Part shown: positions 55,333-64,000 of the stretch, piece after piece
How the letters are laid out: each line of letters opens with the position of its first letter
Position numbering within the stretch: the stretch's first letter is position 1
Assembly (NCBI RefSeq): GCF_900101845.1
Contig: NZ_FNAM01000020.1
Coordinates: 37,976 to 101,975 of the forward strand
From: Sporomusa acidovorans
GTDB lineage: Bacteria; Bacillota; Negativicutes; Sporomusales; Sporomusaceae
Direction of reading: 5' to 3'
DNA: 64,000 bases
Translations under genes and position numbers: made by a program
Notes under the pieces: model-generated
Databases searched by the model: none
Told to the model about the DNA's origin: nothing
Seen by the model: only the letters and a program-made list of their open reading frames with translations

Positions 55333-57303
55333 CTAAAGACTGACATTGGGGAATAAAGTTAAATCAGTATGTGGAATAAACAAGGATGAGACAAATTCAT
55401 CCATAAACAGATTGCCAACCGATAATTCAATATACGTCATTTTACCTGCCAGATTATTAGCTTCCTGCCAAGCTTCCTGCGACAACAGGGCCATACAGGC
55501 TCCTTTTGCCGAGGTATTGCCGACATACTTGTACTTTTCTACAGGTATATCAGGCAACAGCCCAATGGCAATTGCGTCAGGAATATTGAGATAGTTGCCA
55601 AATCCGCCTGCCACATAAATATTCTCGATTCCATCAAGCTCAAAACCGACTACATTTAAAAGTGTGCGAATTCCGGCAAATACCGCGCCTTTTGCTCTGA
55701 GCAGATTTTTGACATCAGCCTCACTAATAATGATATCACGATTGATATCTGTATCTTCACGCCAAACAAGAACAAACTCAGGTCCTGCCTCACCAATGCG
55801 CATCCGTTCAGTTGGCAGGTTGGTTTGAAACTTGCCGGCCCGGTCAATGACGCCGGAACACCTTAACTTAGCCAAGCAGTCGATAAGGCCTGAACCGCAG
55901 ATACCAACAGGCTTACCATTATTAATAGTCGTATAGGAAATTTCATAGGTTTGAGGATCTATTTCCAGCCGTTCAATAGCGCCATGCATAGCCCTCATAC
56001 CAAACGTAATGCCTGAGCCTTCGAATGCCGGACCAGCGGAACAGGAACAGGTTACCAACCAATCGCCGGCCCCTAATACCATTTCACCATTGGTACCGAT
56101 ATCAATCAGGAGGGATATCGGTGCATCTTCGTTGCCCATCTTGGTAAATAAAGTACCGGAAACGATATCACCGCCGACATAACTGGCAACTGACGGATAA
56201 CTGAACACTAAAGCGTCAGGATGTAATCTCAGCCCTAATTCCTTAGATTTTACAACCGGATAGAAGTTAGTCGTCGGAATATAGGGCTCCAAGCGAATAA
56301 ACTTAGGATTAATTCCCAGGAATAAATGCGCCATGGTGGTATTGCCGGCTGTCATCATTACGCGGATATCAGTTTCTTTGATATGACGCTGTTTGACCAA
56401 TAAATCCATAATCAAGGTATTAATGGTGTCAATAATACTTTGATGAACGGTTTGCAGGCCATCTTGTTCTTCAACAGCATAGACAATACGGCTGATGACA
56501 TCATCACCAAAACGGGCCTGACGATTATGCGTACCTGCAGTATCCACCACTCTGCCTTTTTCAAGGTCAAGCAGGTAAGCGACTACTGTCGTCGTACCAA
56601 TATCAACAGCAATACCGTAAAGCGGCTGATGGGCGTGTCCAGGCTCAATGGCAATTATTTCAGCCTTGCCGCCAATCTCAGATAGCAATACAGTAACTTT
56701 AAACTGGGCCGTCCGCAGGATCTCCCCCAAATTCCGAACAAGCGGGAGAGGAATTTGAATATCCGTACATTTAATTTCTTTCTTTAGAGCCATGGTCAAC
56801 CGGTTAAGGTCATCACGGTTATCTTGCAGGGAAGCTGCAGGCAGAGTTAGGCGGACACGTTTACAAAGTGGCTTAAGCGGATAGCCGTTAAGCGGGCTTT
56901 CTTGTTTTTCCAGAAGCAGTTCTTTAAGCTGCCACACACGCAACAAATAATTACTTAAGGCATCCGAAATACCCTCGCCTATTGAGGAACGTTCCACTAG
57001 CACCTGATGTTTGGTCAGCGCTGAAGTTTGGGGTATTTCGACAACCAAATCCTCATCCTGAACCAAACTCTGGCAGGCAAGATTAAAGCCTTTCTCGGCA
57101 ATTCTTGTTGCTAAATGACTGTCTCTTCTGGCTTTTACACTGCCACTCTGAATCTTAACCGCACATTTGCCGCATGTACCGTCACCACCGCAAGGAGCTT
57201 TTATCTCGACGTTTGCTTTGCTTGCGGCAGTAAGCAGGTCAGTTCCCGGCTCTACCTCTACTTTAACTCCTGCGGGAAGAAATGTTACAAACCGTTTGTT
57301 CAT
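55333..57303 (-). CDS. acsV: Reductive activator of the corrinoid Fe-S protein (RACo)
   Basis: 656-aa ASKHA-ATPase with an N-terminal [2Fe-2S] ferredoxin domain: CGGDGTCGKCAVKI (about 38) and the final Cys in LACQSLV (about 75). The middle and C-terminal parts are actin-like: GIAVDIGTTTVVAYLLDL (about 231), MTAGNTTMAHLFLG (about 315), LIDIGTNGEMVLG (about 400) and CSAGPAFEGSGITFGMRA (about 422). It spends ATP to reduce inactive Co(II) of AcsCD to Co(I). Position between acsC and cooC agrees. Confidence 0.92.
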   Translation of the reverse strand: MNKRFVTFLPAGVKVEVEPGTDLLTAASKANVEIKAPCGGDGTCGKCAVKIQSGSVKARRDSHLATRIAEKGFNLACQSLVQDEDLVVEIPQTSALTKHQVLVERSSIGEGISDALSNYLLRVWQLKELLLEKQESPLNGYPLKPLCKRVRLTLPAASLQDNRDDLNRLTMALKKEIKCTDIQIPLPLVRNLGEILRTAQFKVTVLLSEIGGKAEIIAIEPGHAHQPLYGIAVDIGTTTVVAYLLDLEKGRVVDTAGTHNRQARFGDDVISRIVYAVEEQDGLQTVHQSIIDTINTLIMDLLVKQRHIKETDIRVMMTAGNTTMAHLFLGINPKFIRLEPYIPTTNFYPVVKSKELGLRLHPDALVFSYPSVASYVGGDIVSGTLFTKMGNEDAPISLLIDIGTNGEMVLGAGDWLVTCSCSAGPAFEGSGITFGMRAMHGAIERLEIDPQTYEISYTTINNGKPVGICGSGLIDCLAKLRCSGVIDRAGKFQTNLPTERMRIGEAGPEFVLVWREDTDINRDIIISEADVKNLLRAKGAVFAGIRTLLNVVGFELDGIENIYVAGGFGNYLNIPDAIAIGLLPDIPVEKYKYVGNTSAKGACMALLSQEAWQEANNLAGKMTYIELSVGNLFMDEFVSSLFIPHTDLTLFPNVSL

Positions 57304-57378
57304 CCTTAACTACCCTCCTGACTAGTTGAACCAAGGCTGCTGTTATCTTGTTTCAGGCAACACAATTATATGCTGGTC

Positions 57379-58722
57379 TTACTTCATAAGTTGGGGGTAA
57401 TTAGCTTTGGCGAAAGCCGGAATACCAACTGCTTCTTGTGGTCCAACAATTACGTTATAGCTGGAAATTTCTTTCAATTTGCCGCTAATAATGGCAACAT
57501 ATCCAGGAATAACAATACTGTTGTGGTTAACTTTGTCCATAACGCCTGAGTTTTTAACAAATTCATAAATAGGCTCGGCAACAAATTTACCTGATGCCCA
57601 ACCAGTAAGAACGGAGGAACCGTCAGTATCAACAGCTACAATATAACCGGGGATTTTGCTGCCGACAACTTCGCCTTCAACGGCAAAGTAGGTAAGAGCA
57701 AAGTTAGTGCAAACATATACCGGACAATCAGGAGTAACATCGCCGATCTCGTACACTTTGCCTTCAACAGCCATTGGTTTTTGCGGGTCAGTGTAGACGT
57801 TCATGCGCCATGCCATCAGCGGCAGTAAATGATGTTTTTCATCCGCTTTCATGCAGATGATGCTGGCATATTTAGCAACATAAGTAGCAGCTTCTACTAC
57901 TTCTTCTTTAGCATCAGTAGCTAATGTGCAAGCAAGCATCGGATAGCCGAACGGACGGAATTTTTTCTTAATGGCCAGACGACGGGCGTTAACCATTTCA
58001 GCAAGCGTTTTGGCTTGGGCAGTATTGCCAAAGTCAAGTACCAGTTCTTTGTATTCTTTCGCTACTTTTTCTACTAAAGCAGCAGTATCATCAAGACCGT
58101 TGCCTTTTACTACAACCGGGCAATTGTTGGCTTTAGCAAGGGCTACAACCTTTTCCCAGTTTTCAGCAGTAGCGGCATGAATAAGCGGCTTCTTAGCAGC
58201 TACGGCAGGAACAGCAGCTTCCAGAGCAGCAAGGTCACCGGCCAGCAGCAGAGCAAATTTAGCTTTAGCAGCTACGGCTTCAACAGCAGCTTTAAACTTG
58301 GCGGCATCTTTGGAGCAGTTAGTAACAGCGACCATTTGAATAGCCACTTGTTGACCAACACGATCCATTACCAGTCCATTAATTTTTTCAATCTTAGCGT
58401 CCAGTTCTGCGCCGGACAAAGTATCGGAAATCTGAATAGCTAATGCAGTAGGATGATAGAAAGTTTTATCATGACGGAAGAGGACGGTTTCGTCACCCAT
58501 TACAACTTCTTGTTCACCAACACCAACTTTTACAGTTTTTACAGGCGGTGCAGTGGCTGCGCCTAAAAATTCTTTAGCAGCCTCAGATGCATGCGGGCAC
58601 ATGTCAAGGGATGCTTTACCGTTTGCCATTGCCATAGCAAAAGCCAGGCAGGTAGGTGAACCGCACTCTTTACAGTTTGTTTTGGGTAGTTGTTTGAAAA
58701 TATCCAAACCTGTTAACGCCAT
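57379..58722 (-). CDS. acsC: Corrinoid iron-sulfur protein, large subunit
   Basis: 447-aa gamma subunit. The N-terminal 4Fe-4S domain has CKECGSPTCLAFAMAMANGK (about 17) with the last Cys in LDMCPHA (about 41); a TIM barrel follows, and the C-terminal B12 domain lies near 330-447 (VDTDGSSVLTGWASGKFVAE about 370). It carries the methyl-cobamide between AcsE and AcsB. The start MALTGLDIFKQLP at 58722 has AAAGGAG; the longer frame is rejected. Confidence 0.94.
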   Translation of the reverse strand: MALTGLDIFKQLPKTNCKECGSPTCLAFAMAMANGKASLDMCPHASEAAKEFLGAATAPPVKTVKVGVGEQEVVMGDETVLFRHDKTFYHPTALAIQISDTLSGAELDAKIEKINGLVMDRVGQQVAIQMVAVTNCSKDAAKFKAAVEAVAAKAKFALLLAGDLAALEAAVPAVAAKKPLIHAATAENWEKVVALAKANNCPVVVKGNGLDDTAALVEKVAKEYKELVLDFGNTAQAKTLAEMVNARRLAIKKKFRPFGYPMLACTLATDAKEEVVEAATYVAKYASIICMKADEKHHLLPLMAWRMNVYTDPQKPMAVEGKVYEIGDVTPDCPVYVCTNFALTYFAVEGEVVGSKIPGYIVAVDTDGSSVLTGWASGKFVAEPIYEFVKNSGVMDKVNHNSIVIPGYVAIISGKLKEISSYNVIVGPQEAVGIPAFAKANYPQLMK

Positions 58723-58760
58723 TTTCTCTTCTCCTTTCGAATATAAAAACTCAAAATAAA

Positions 58761-58819
58761 TTATAAGAAGCGGGGGCACATTTGAATACTAAAAATTAAA
58801 TTCTCATAATGTGCCCCGC
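58761..58819 (-). terminator. Hairpin between acsB and acsC (attenuator-like)
   Basis: On the minus strand GCGGGGCACATT and AATGTGCCCCCGC pair over 12 bp with one bulged C, 25-nt AT-rich loop, followed by TTCTTATAATTTATTTT. It may partially terminate so that acsA/acsB are made in excess of the downstream genes. Confidence 0.55.
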
Positions 58820-58848
58820 ATTCCTCCTTAAAAGAGTAACAAATTACA

Positions 58849-60975
58849 TTACATCATCGGATCCATTTTCAGAGCCGGATGTTGTTTTTCTTCCAGGAAC
58901 GGCAGAATTTCGTCCTCAGTGGTGCCTACAGTTTCGTCAGCAATCTTATCAACAAAATCTGCGCCCAGACCTTCATGTTCTGCAGCGTCAATAAGGTCTT
59001 GACCTAAGAATTCTTTGAGTTCTTTCGGCATCCAGACAAGACGGGCTAGGCCACCGTCGGCTTTGATAAACTTTTTACTGGTAATGTACCGACGACCGAG
59101 ACCCATGAAACCAGGAGTTTGCATACCGCCGCCGCAAGTGCCGGCCAAAGCGGAGAAGGTCATGCCGCAAGGAGTTTCGCCACCATGTTCACGCGTGGTG
59201 ATCATGATGCCGTTACACATCGGTAATATTGCCATTATCGCCTCAAAACATCCGCAAGATGTCATCGGGTTTTCCATAAGAGTATAGAAGTTTACGGCTT
59301 CGACCGTGTTGTGGGAATTAGCATAAATGAAGTCATTCAGGTTTTTCCACTGGCCTTTTTCAGTATCAAGGCATTCGCCTTTGTCAATCGGCTGATTAGG
59401 GCCAAGCGGATTGATTTCGTTCGAAGCTTTGGCGTCAAGCCAGCTAACAGCACCGCATAAGCCTAAGCGTTCCGGCGATACGACACACACATGGTTTGGT
59501 GCAAAGGACTGACAGAGCGTACAAGAATAATATGTTTCAACATCATCAGTAAGGCCTTTGAGGCGAGCGTCACGGGCGGCATATTTTTCAATAGCGATCT
59601 TGATTTTGTCTTCGATAACTTCTTTATCAGTAATAATGGTAACTTGTACCCGGTCAACGATAGCGGGGAAATCGGATTTGAATTTCGCAATCAGGATTTC
59701 GCCGAAGTCTCTAATTTTGAAACCGGCAGCATGGGCATTTTTGCCGATACGCACCCACATCATATTACGCTGGGCTACGTGCCACAAACCTTCGCCATAG
59801 TTCAGGTTGTAGTGAATGCGGCGTTCAAGTACGCCTTCGAAGTCTTCCTGCATTTTACGGCCATAGATATCAACCATAAAGCCAAGCGGGAATATACTAC
59901 CTTCCGGCATTTCATCAATTTCCGGTCCGATCACTTCGATCTTACCGTCTTCTACTTCATCAACGCCACACATCCGCACAAGCTCGAAGCTGGTGGAACG
60001 GCCGCCGCCAAACTCAACATAAGCGTCTTTCTTACGGATGGTTTCACCTTCGAAAGCAGGTCCAATGGTGATCGGTACAGGGATATCAACAATTTTCAGT
60101 TTAATGCCGCGCAATTCCAGACCAAGTTTGACAATTTTTTCGTAGTCTGGTTCGGATTGATACCAGTCGGGAATCTCTTCGGCTACCGGCTGATCGGTAA
60201 CGGTCGGGAAGCCCATGAACATCGCGCCGAATTCGGCAGCATATTTAACAACATCATTAGGTCCAAGCTGAATCACAAACGCAAATACGCGTTTTGCCTG
60301 ATATTCAATCGCCCGTTCCCGCTGACCGGCAGGAATACCGCCGAAAGCCAGACCGGCACGGAAAGCAAAGTTAACGGCATGGATAACCTGGGTAAAGTTG
60401 CCCAGCGGGAAGGTTATGAACTCTGCACCGATTTTTACGTTTTCTTCGATACATTGTTCAATAACTTCGTTAACCAGGAAGATCATGATGCCTTTGGCTT
60501 GCAGGTCTTTCACCATTTTAGCCGTAGATTTGCTGTCTTTACCTTTACCTACGATTACGGCAACACCAGGGATGGTTTGGTCAACCAACGGTACGCCGAA
60601 TTTACGCAGAATCGGGTCGGGAACAAAACCACAATACGGATATTGATCAGGCTTTACGCCTTTAAGATAACGCAGCGCTTCGATAATTTCAGCAGCATAC
60701 AGAGTTGCTTCACCGTTCAGTTTAGCATTTTCTAAGGTTAATTCCTCTTTGATGTTAGTAGTCCGGATTCTATTAAGAATCGGAGCAAGATCACCGATTG
60801 TATTTACTTCTTCACCGCTTAAGGCAGTAATTACCGGCAGTCTGTAAGCAGTATCAGGATATTTAACCGGGCAGTCAGCACCATGTACCTTGATGGCTTT
60901 CGCCAGAAGAATTTCCGCATAGCTGGTAGCTGTGACAGCACCTTCATAAGCGCCTTTAAAAAGCTCCATAGACAT
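58849..60975 (-). CDS. acsB: Acetyl-CoA synthase catalytic subunit
   Basis: 708-aa ACS. The A-cluster Cys motifs are present: YYSCTLCQSFAPNHVC (about 484-499), RLGLCGAVSWLDAKA (about 505) and TSCGCFEAIMAI (about 572). The N-terminal domain that docks CODH begins MELFKGAYEGAV. It condenses methyl, CO and CoA to acetyl-CoA at a Ni-Ni-4Fe-4S site. Slightly shorter than the Moorella enzyme (729 aa), with no key residue obviously missing. Confidence 0.96.
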   Translation of the reverse strand: MSMELFKGAYEGAVTATSYAEILLAKAIKVHGADCPVKYPDTAYRLPVITALSGEEVNTIGDLAPILNRIRTTNIKEELTLENAKLNGEATLYAAEIIEALRYLKGVKPDQYPYCGFVPDPILRKFGVPLVDQTIPGVAVIVGKGKDSKSTAKMVKDLQAKGIMIFLVNEVIEQCIEENVKIGAEFITFPLGNFTQVIHAVNFAFRAGLAFGGIPAGQRERAIEYQAKRVFAFVIQLGPNDVVKYAAEFGAMFMGFPTVTDQPVAEEIPDWYQSEPDYEKIVKLGLELRGIKLKIVDIPVPITIGPAFEGETIRKKDAYVEFGGGRSTSFELVRMCGVDEVEDGKIEVIGPEIDEMPEGSIFPLGFMVDIYGRKMQEDFEGVLERRIHYNLNYGEGLWHVAQRNMMWVRIGKNAHAAGFKIRDFGEILIAKFKSDFPAIVDRVQVTIITDKEVIEDKIKIAIEKYAARDARLKGLTDDVETYYSCTLCQSFAPNHVCVVSPERLGLCGAVSWLDAKASNEINPLGPNQPIDKGECLDTEKGQWKNLNDFIYANSHNTVEAVNFYTLMENPMTSCGCFEAIMAILPMCNGIMITTREHGGETPCGMTFSALAGTCGGGMQTPGFMGLGRRYITSKKFIKADGGLARLVWMPKELKEFLGQDLIDAAEHEGLGADFVDKIADETVGTTEDEILPFLEEKQHPALKMDPMM

Positions 60976-61049
60976 ATTGTTTTTCGTCCTCCTTCATAGA
61001 GTCAATTTCTCAATATTAAACGGTAGCTATTGGATTTGAAACGTTCCTA

Positions 61050-62990
61050 TTATTTGCTAGCTTCCCTTGCATCACGGGCTTTTTTACGCATAGCATTCTT
61101 CCAATTACGTTCTTCGAGAATTTCAACCATTCTTGCTGAAGCTTTATGAGCATCAGGCTCCCAGAAGAAGAAACCGCCAAATACATCTTCAGCAATTTTG
61201 GTAACAACATCATTAACAAGTTGGCTGCCAACAGTCGGAGCTATAACACCAACATGTGTCGGATTACCATAAGCAACATTCCAAGCACCGATAGCAACTG
61301 CCTTTTCAGACATAGCTTCCGGAGCACTAACAACAAAAGGAATATCAGCGTTATCAACGCCCATTTCGTTTGCCATAGCGGTAGCAAAATCCTGAACACG
61401 GCTGTTGTCAACACAAGAACCCATGTGGAACATCAACGGCAATTCAGCTGTTAAACCTGCTGCGGCATTCAACCGGGCATGGAATTTTTTCAGACCTTCC
61501 CCTGCATATTTTTTCACAGCTTCGCCATTCATCAAACCAGCTAAAGCATGTGCCTGAGCAGAGCAGCCGGTAGCTAGCAACAATACGTCATTTTTCGCCA
61601 ATTCCTGAGCAATAGTGGTATGGTTAAAGTCATGAGTACCTTTCAGGTTATTACACCCAATAAGAGCGGCAACACCTTTAATTTCACCAGCGGCGATAGC
61701 ATCGGTAACAACTTTCATCGGAGACTCAGGATTGATTTTTTTAAATATATTATACATTGCTTCCAGACTGAAACCTGCAACAACAGTATTCCTAATATTA
61801 GGAATGCAAACTTTATCTTTATCACGATTCTTAAAGGCTTCAATTGCCAAGCGAATGATTTTCTTGGCGCTATCCATTGCGTGCTGCTCGTCAAATGCAA
61901 AATGATAAGCACCAGGAATCTTCATAATAGGCATAGTCGTAACGATCTTAGTATGGAAGCACTCAGCAGCAGTACGTATGCTAGGCATAATGCACTGAAC
62001 GTCAACAACCATTGCATCCATAGCGCCTGTCATAATGGCCAATTCTTGCGTACTAAAGTTAGTGGCGATAGGCACGCCTTCACGCATCAATACTTCATTA
62101 CCAGTACAGCAAATACCAACCAAATTAACACCAGCAGCACCGGCAGCTTTTGCCTCTTCCTGCATCTCTTTAGCAGCAGTAACAACTACTTGACTAAGGA
62201 GCGGGTTATGACCATGGAGGGCAATATTAACTTTATCTGCTTTAATAGCGCCTAGATTTGCCTCAGTAACAACAGGAACACCAGTCCCAAACAGAATATC
62301 CGACAAGTCAGTAGCAAGATGTTCACCGGCAACATCACTAAGAGCAGCCTTTAAGCCGCCAAAGATAATGTTTACCGGGTCAGCGTCAACCCCGATATGG
62401 GTTTGGTGCAATAATTTGGCCAAGCTAAGGTTGATACCGCTAGGCATAATAGTAGTATCACGGAACTTTTGATTTCTTGTCTCATTAGAGAATTTAGTGA
62501 TCCAGGTAAGTTCCTTAGATTCATCAACTTCGGCAAACTCTTGCAACGCAAGCATGGCAACATCTTTAGCAATTGCCATTATATCGCGGCCTTCAGTCTC
62601 AACACCAATTTGTTTGGCGACTCGCATAAGTTTATCAGTATCTGTAATTTTATAATCTTTAACTTTGCCTTCCGCAACATGCAGGAAAGTCTCGGCAATT
62701 TCCCGGCCATGGTCGGAGTGAGCTGCTGCGCCACCGGCAATATAGCGAACGGTGTTACGGGCAACGATTGTGTAATCCATAGCGCCACAAACGCCTTTGT
62801 TGCCACCAGGTTTCTTGGGCAGAATACGGCAAGGGCCTTGCAGACAGATACGGCAGCAGATACCAGTATTACCGAAGGTACAACGAGGCTCTTGGGCTTT
62901 GGCGCGGTCAAATGTTGTTAAAAAGCCAATTTCTTTGGCTTTATCCAGCATCTGGGTGGCTGCCACGTCGATTGTTTTGTATTCGGACAT
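61050..62990 (-). CDS. acsA: Carbon monoxide dehydrogenase catalytic subunit
   Basis: 646-aa Ni-CODH that reduces CO2 to CO for ACS. The B and D cluster Cys lie in the N-terminal part (CTFGNTGICCRICLQGPCRI, about 38-57). C-cluster ligand regions include HGHNPLLSQV (about 264, His ligand), GICCTGNEVLMREG (about 292), ALIGCNNLKGTHDFN (about 438), LATGCSAQAHALAGL (about 473) and MGSCVDNSRVQDFA (about 518). The ATG at 62990 is set by AGGGAGG. It precedes acsB in the acs operon. Confidence 0.96.
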   Translation of the reverse strand: MSEYKTIDVAATQMLDKAKEIGFLTTFDRAKAQEPRCTFGNTGICCRICLQGPCRILPKKPGGNKGVCGAMDYTIVARNTVRYIAGGAAAHSDHGREIAETFLHVAEGKVKDYKITDTDKLMRVAKQIGVETEGRDIMAIAKDVAMLALQEFAEVDESKELTWITKFSNETRNQKFRDTTIMPSGINLSLAKLLHQTHIGVDADPVNIIFGGLKAALSDVAGEHLATDLSDILFGTGVPVVTEANLGAIKADKVNIALHGHNPLLSQVVVTAAKEMQEEAKAAGAAGVNLVGICCTGNEVLMREGVPIATNFSTQELAIMTGAMDAMVVDVQCIMPSIRTAAECFHTKIVTTMPIMKIPGAYHFAFDEQHAMDSAKKIIRLAIEAFKNRDKDKVCIPNIRNTVVAGFSLEAMYNIFKKINPESPMKVVTDAIAAGEIKGVAALIGCNNLKGTHDFNHTTIAQELAKNDVLLLATGCSAQAHALAGLMNGEAVKKYAGEGLKKFHARLNAAAGLTAELPLMFHMGSCVDNSRVQDFATAMANEMGVDNADIPFVVSAPEAMSEKAVAIGAWNVAYGNPTHVGVIAPTVGSQLVNDVVTKIAEDVFGGFFFWEPDAHKASARMVEILEERNWKNAMRKKARDAREASK

Positions 62991-63071
62991 TCTTCTTTTC
63001 CTCCCTATGTTCATCATAGTTGTTTTTCACTTGAGTCTACTTACAAGGAGCTTAGCTAGCAGAGTTGGATC

Positions 63072-63089
63072 ATGAGGATTTTTTCACAA
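63072..63089 (-). promoter_or_regulatory. Possible Rex box upstream of acsA (proximal)
   Basis: Minus strand TTGTGAAAAAATCCTCAT: an excellent left half (TTGTGAAA) and a partial right half, about 80 bp upstream of acsA. Confidence 0.4.
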
Positions 63090-63098
63090 ACTCTATCT

Positions 63099-63132
63099 GC
63101 AGGTATTCGCCCTTGAGTGGACGAATACCTGC
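63099..63132 (-). terminator. Hairpin between fhs and acsA
   Basis: GCAGGTATTCG (63099-63109) and CGAATACCTGC (63122-63132): 11-bp perfect stem, 12-nt loop. No clear U-run on the minus strand (AGATAGAGTTTG). It may attenuate or process transcripts passing from fhs into acsA; it lies between two Rex-like boxes. Confidence 0.5.
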
Positions 63133-63147
63133 AAATTTAAACTACAA

Positions 63148-63167
63148 TTTTGAAAAAATTTTCACAT
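63148..63167. promoter_or_regulatory. Rex-like box upstream of acsA (distal)
   Basis: TTTTGAAAAAATTTTCACAT, differing only in its last base from the box upstream of the HDCR operon (35944-35963). It lies 24 bp after the fhs stop and about 160 bp upstream of acsA. Confidence 0.5.
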
Positions 63168-63191
63168 GTCTAAGCAATTTTTTATTATTAC

Positions 63192-64000
63192 TTAGAACAG
63201 GCCGCTAACCTTACCGGTATTCACATCAACATCAATGCGGCGGTAAGCAGGATCAGAGCTGGTTCCTGGCATTAAGCTGATTGCGCCGGCCATCGGGCAG
63301 AGGAATTTAGCGCCGCCATAGACCAGAACGTCGCGGATTGGCAGTCTCCAGCCTTTCGGAACACCTTTCCAGGTAGGTTCATGCGATAAGGATAGGTGAC
63401 TCTTAACCATCATGGTGCAATAATCAGCATATTTCGGATCAGCTTCGAATCTTTGGGCTTTTTCCTGAGCCAGCGGCGCCCAGTCAACGCCGTCAGCACC
63501 ATAGACTTCCTTGGCAATCATTTCTACGCGTTGACGCAGCGGCATTTCCAGCGGATACAGATACTTAAAGTTAACTTCTTCTTTACAGGCATCCATAACA
63601 GCGTCAGCCAAATCAAGCGCACCGTCGCCGCCTTTGAGCCAATGCTGGGAAACCGCAGCACGGGCACCGGCCTGTTCGGCGATTCTCTTAACCAAAGCAT
63701 GTTCGGCCGGCGTATCGGTGTAGAACGCATTAATACATACTACCGGTTTGATTCCGGATTTTTTGATCATGTTGATCAAATGTACCATGTTTTCGCAGCC
63801 TTTTTCGAGCAGGCCCAGGTTTTCCTTGGTATATTCGTCAGGCAACGGACGGCCCGGTATAACGGTAGGTCCACCACCATGCATCTTGAGCGCGCGCACG
63901 GTAGCTACCAGGATCGATACATTGGGTTTGAGTCCGCTCAGGCGGCATTTAACGTTCCAGAATTTCTCGAAGCCGATATCAGCAGCAAAACCGGACTCTG
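63192..64000 (-). CDS. fhs: Formate-tetrahydrofolate ligase (3' part, runs off window)
   Basis: C-terminal 269 or so residues of Fhs; the reading frame stays open to the right edge, so the 5' part lies outside. Seen: [14 protein letters not shown], then [48 protein letters not shown], the C-terminal [20 protein letters not shown] and [19 protein letters not shown]. It activates formate with ATP to 10-formyl-THF, the entry of the methyl branch. The frame must not be started at the internal ATG at 63899. Confidence 0.95.
   Translation of the reverse strand, partial: ESGFAADIGFEKFWNVKCRLSGLKPNVSILVATVRALKMHGGGPTVIPGRPLPDEYTKENLGLLEKGCENMVHLINMIKKSGIKPVVCINAFYTDTPAEHALVKRIAEQAGARAAVSQHWLKGGDGALDLADAVMDACKEEVNFKYLYPLEMPLRQRVEMIAKEVYGADGVDWAPLAQEKAQRFEADPKYADYCTMMVKSHLSLSHEPTWKGVPKGWRLPIRDVLVYGGAKFLCPMAGAISLMPGTSSDPAYRRIDVDVNTGKVSGLF

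Noticed and set aside
59491..60735. Long plus-strand open frame (414 codons) opposite acsB
   Set aside because: Antisense shadow of ACS; no domain recognised.
63899..64000. Start of fhs at the ATG at 63899
   Set aside because: The frame continues upstream to the window edge with conserved Fhs sequence, so that ATG is internal.

Overview
The window reads as the chromosome of an acetogenic, anaerobic member of the Negativicutes (Sporomusa-like; inference from gene content, not from a search). Nearly every gene lies on the minus strand; the one long exception is a selenocysteine-containing formate dehydrogenase at 28344-31034. Within about 64 kb there is a Na+-linked succinate-to-propionate pathway, two trimeric bifurcating-type [FeFe] hydrogenases, a hydrogen-dependent CO2 reductase (HDCR) locus and most of the Wood-Ljungdahl pathway. 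I see no rRNA, tRNA, CRISPR array, transposase or phage gene.

Layout. (1) 253-12280: two tandem dicarboxylate-type permeases, then, upstream in the same direction, a biotin-dependent Na+ pump methylmalonyl-CoA decarboxylase (mmdA, mmdC, mmdB and two small delta-like proteins), methylmalonyl-CoA epimerase, MeaB, the two-subunit B12 mutase and a succinyl/propionyl CoA-transferase. Together they convert succinate to propionate + CO2 while exporting Na+. (2) 12645-13289: the NADH/NAD+ sensor Rex. (3) 13528-21913: a hydABC operon interleaved with a regulatory module of two DRTGG proteins, two HATPase-type proteins, a sensory-type [FeFe] hydrogenase and a PHP phosphoesterase. (4) 22196-27612: a Wzy/O-antigen-ligase-like protein, folC and valS with a T-box leader. 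(5) 28344-31034: Sec-containing NuoG-like formate dehydrogenase on the plus strand. (6) 31203-35809: HDCR genes hycB-hydA2-hycB-fdhF, again with a Sec UGA. (7) 36264-42239: molybdenum cofactor genes, fdhD and pabABC. (8) 42355-45916: a second hydABC with a minimal HydB. (9) 46166-64000: metF, metV, mvhD-hdrA-hdrB-hdrC, acsE, acsD, cooC, RACo, acsC, acsB, acsA and the 3' part of fhs, which runs off the right edge.

How it fits together: H2 and formate feed electrons to CO2 through HDCR and the bifurcating hydrogenases. Formate enters the methyl branch through Fhs, MetFV with the Hdr/Mvh proteins reduces methylene-THF, AcsE and the corrinoid protein carry the methyl group to ACS/CODH, and pabABC plus folC supply folate. 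Near-palindromic boxes with TTGTGAAA/TTTCACAA-like halves lie upstream of HDCR, acsA, the second hydABC and the hyd/sensor operon, and suggest that the local rex gene co-regulates them by redox state (inference).

The most notable unexplained items are the sensor/regulator module inside the first hydABC operon, an apparently split delta subunit of the Na+ pump with complementary acidic and lysine-rich segments, and a pair of roughly 95-bp repeats in the same orientation just after the last genes on either side of the HDCR locus. Gene starts were moved from the longest open frame where a ribosome-binding site clearly decided the start.
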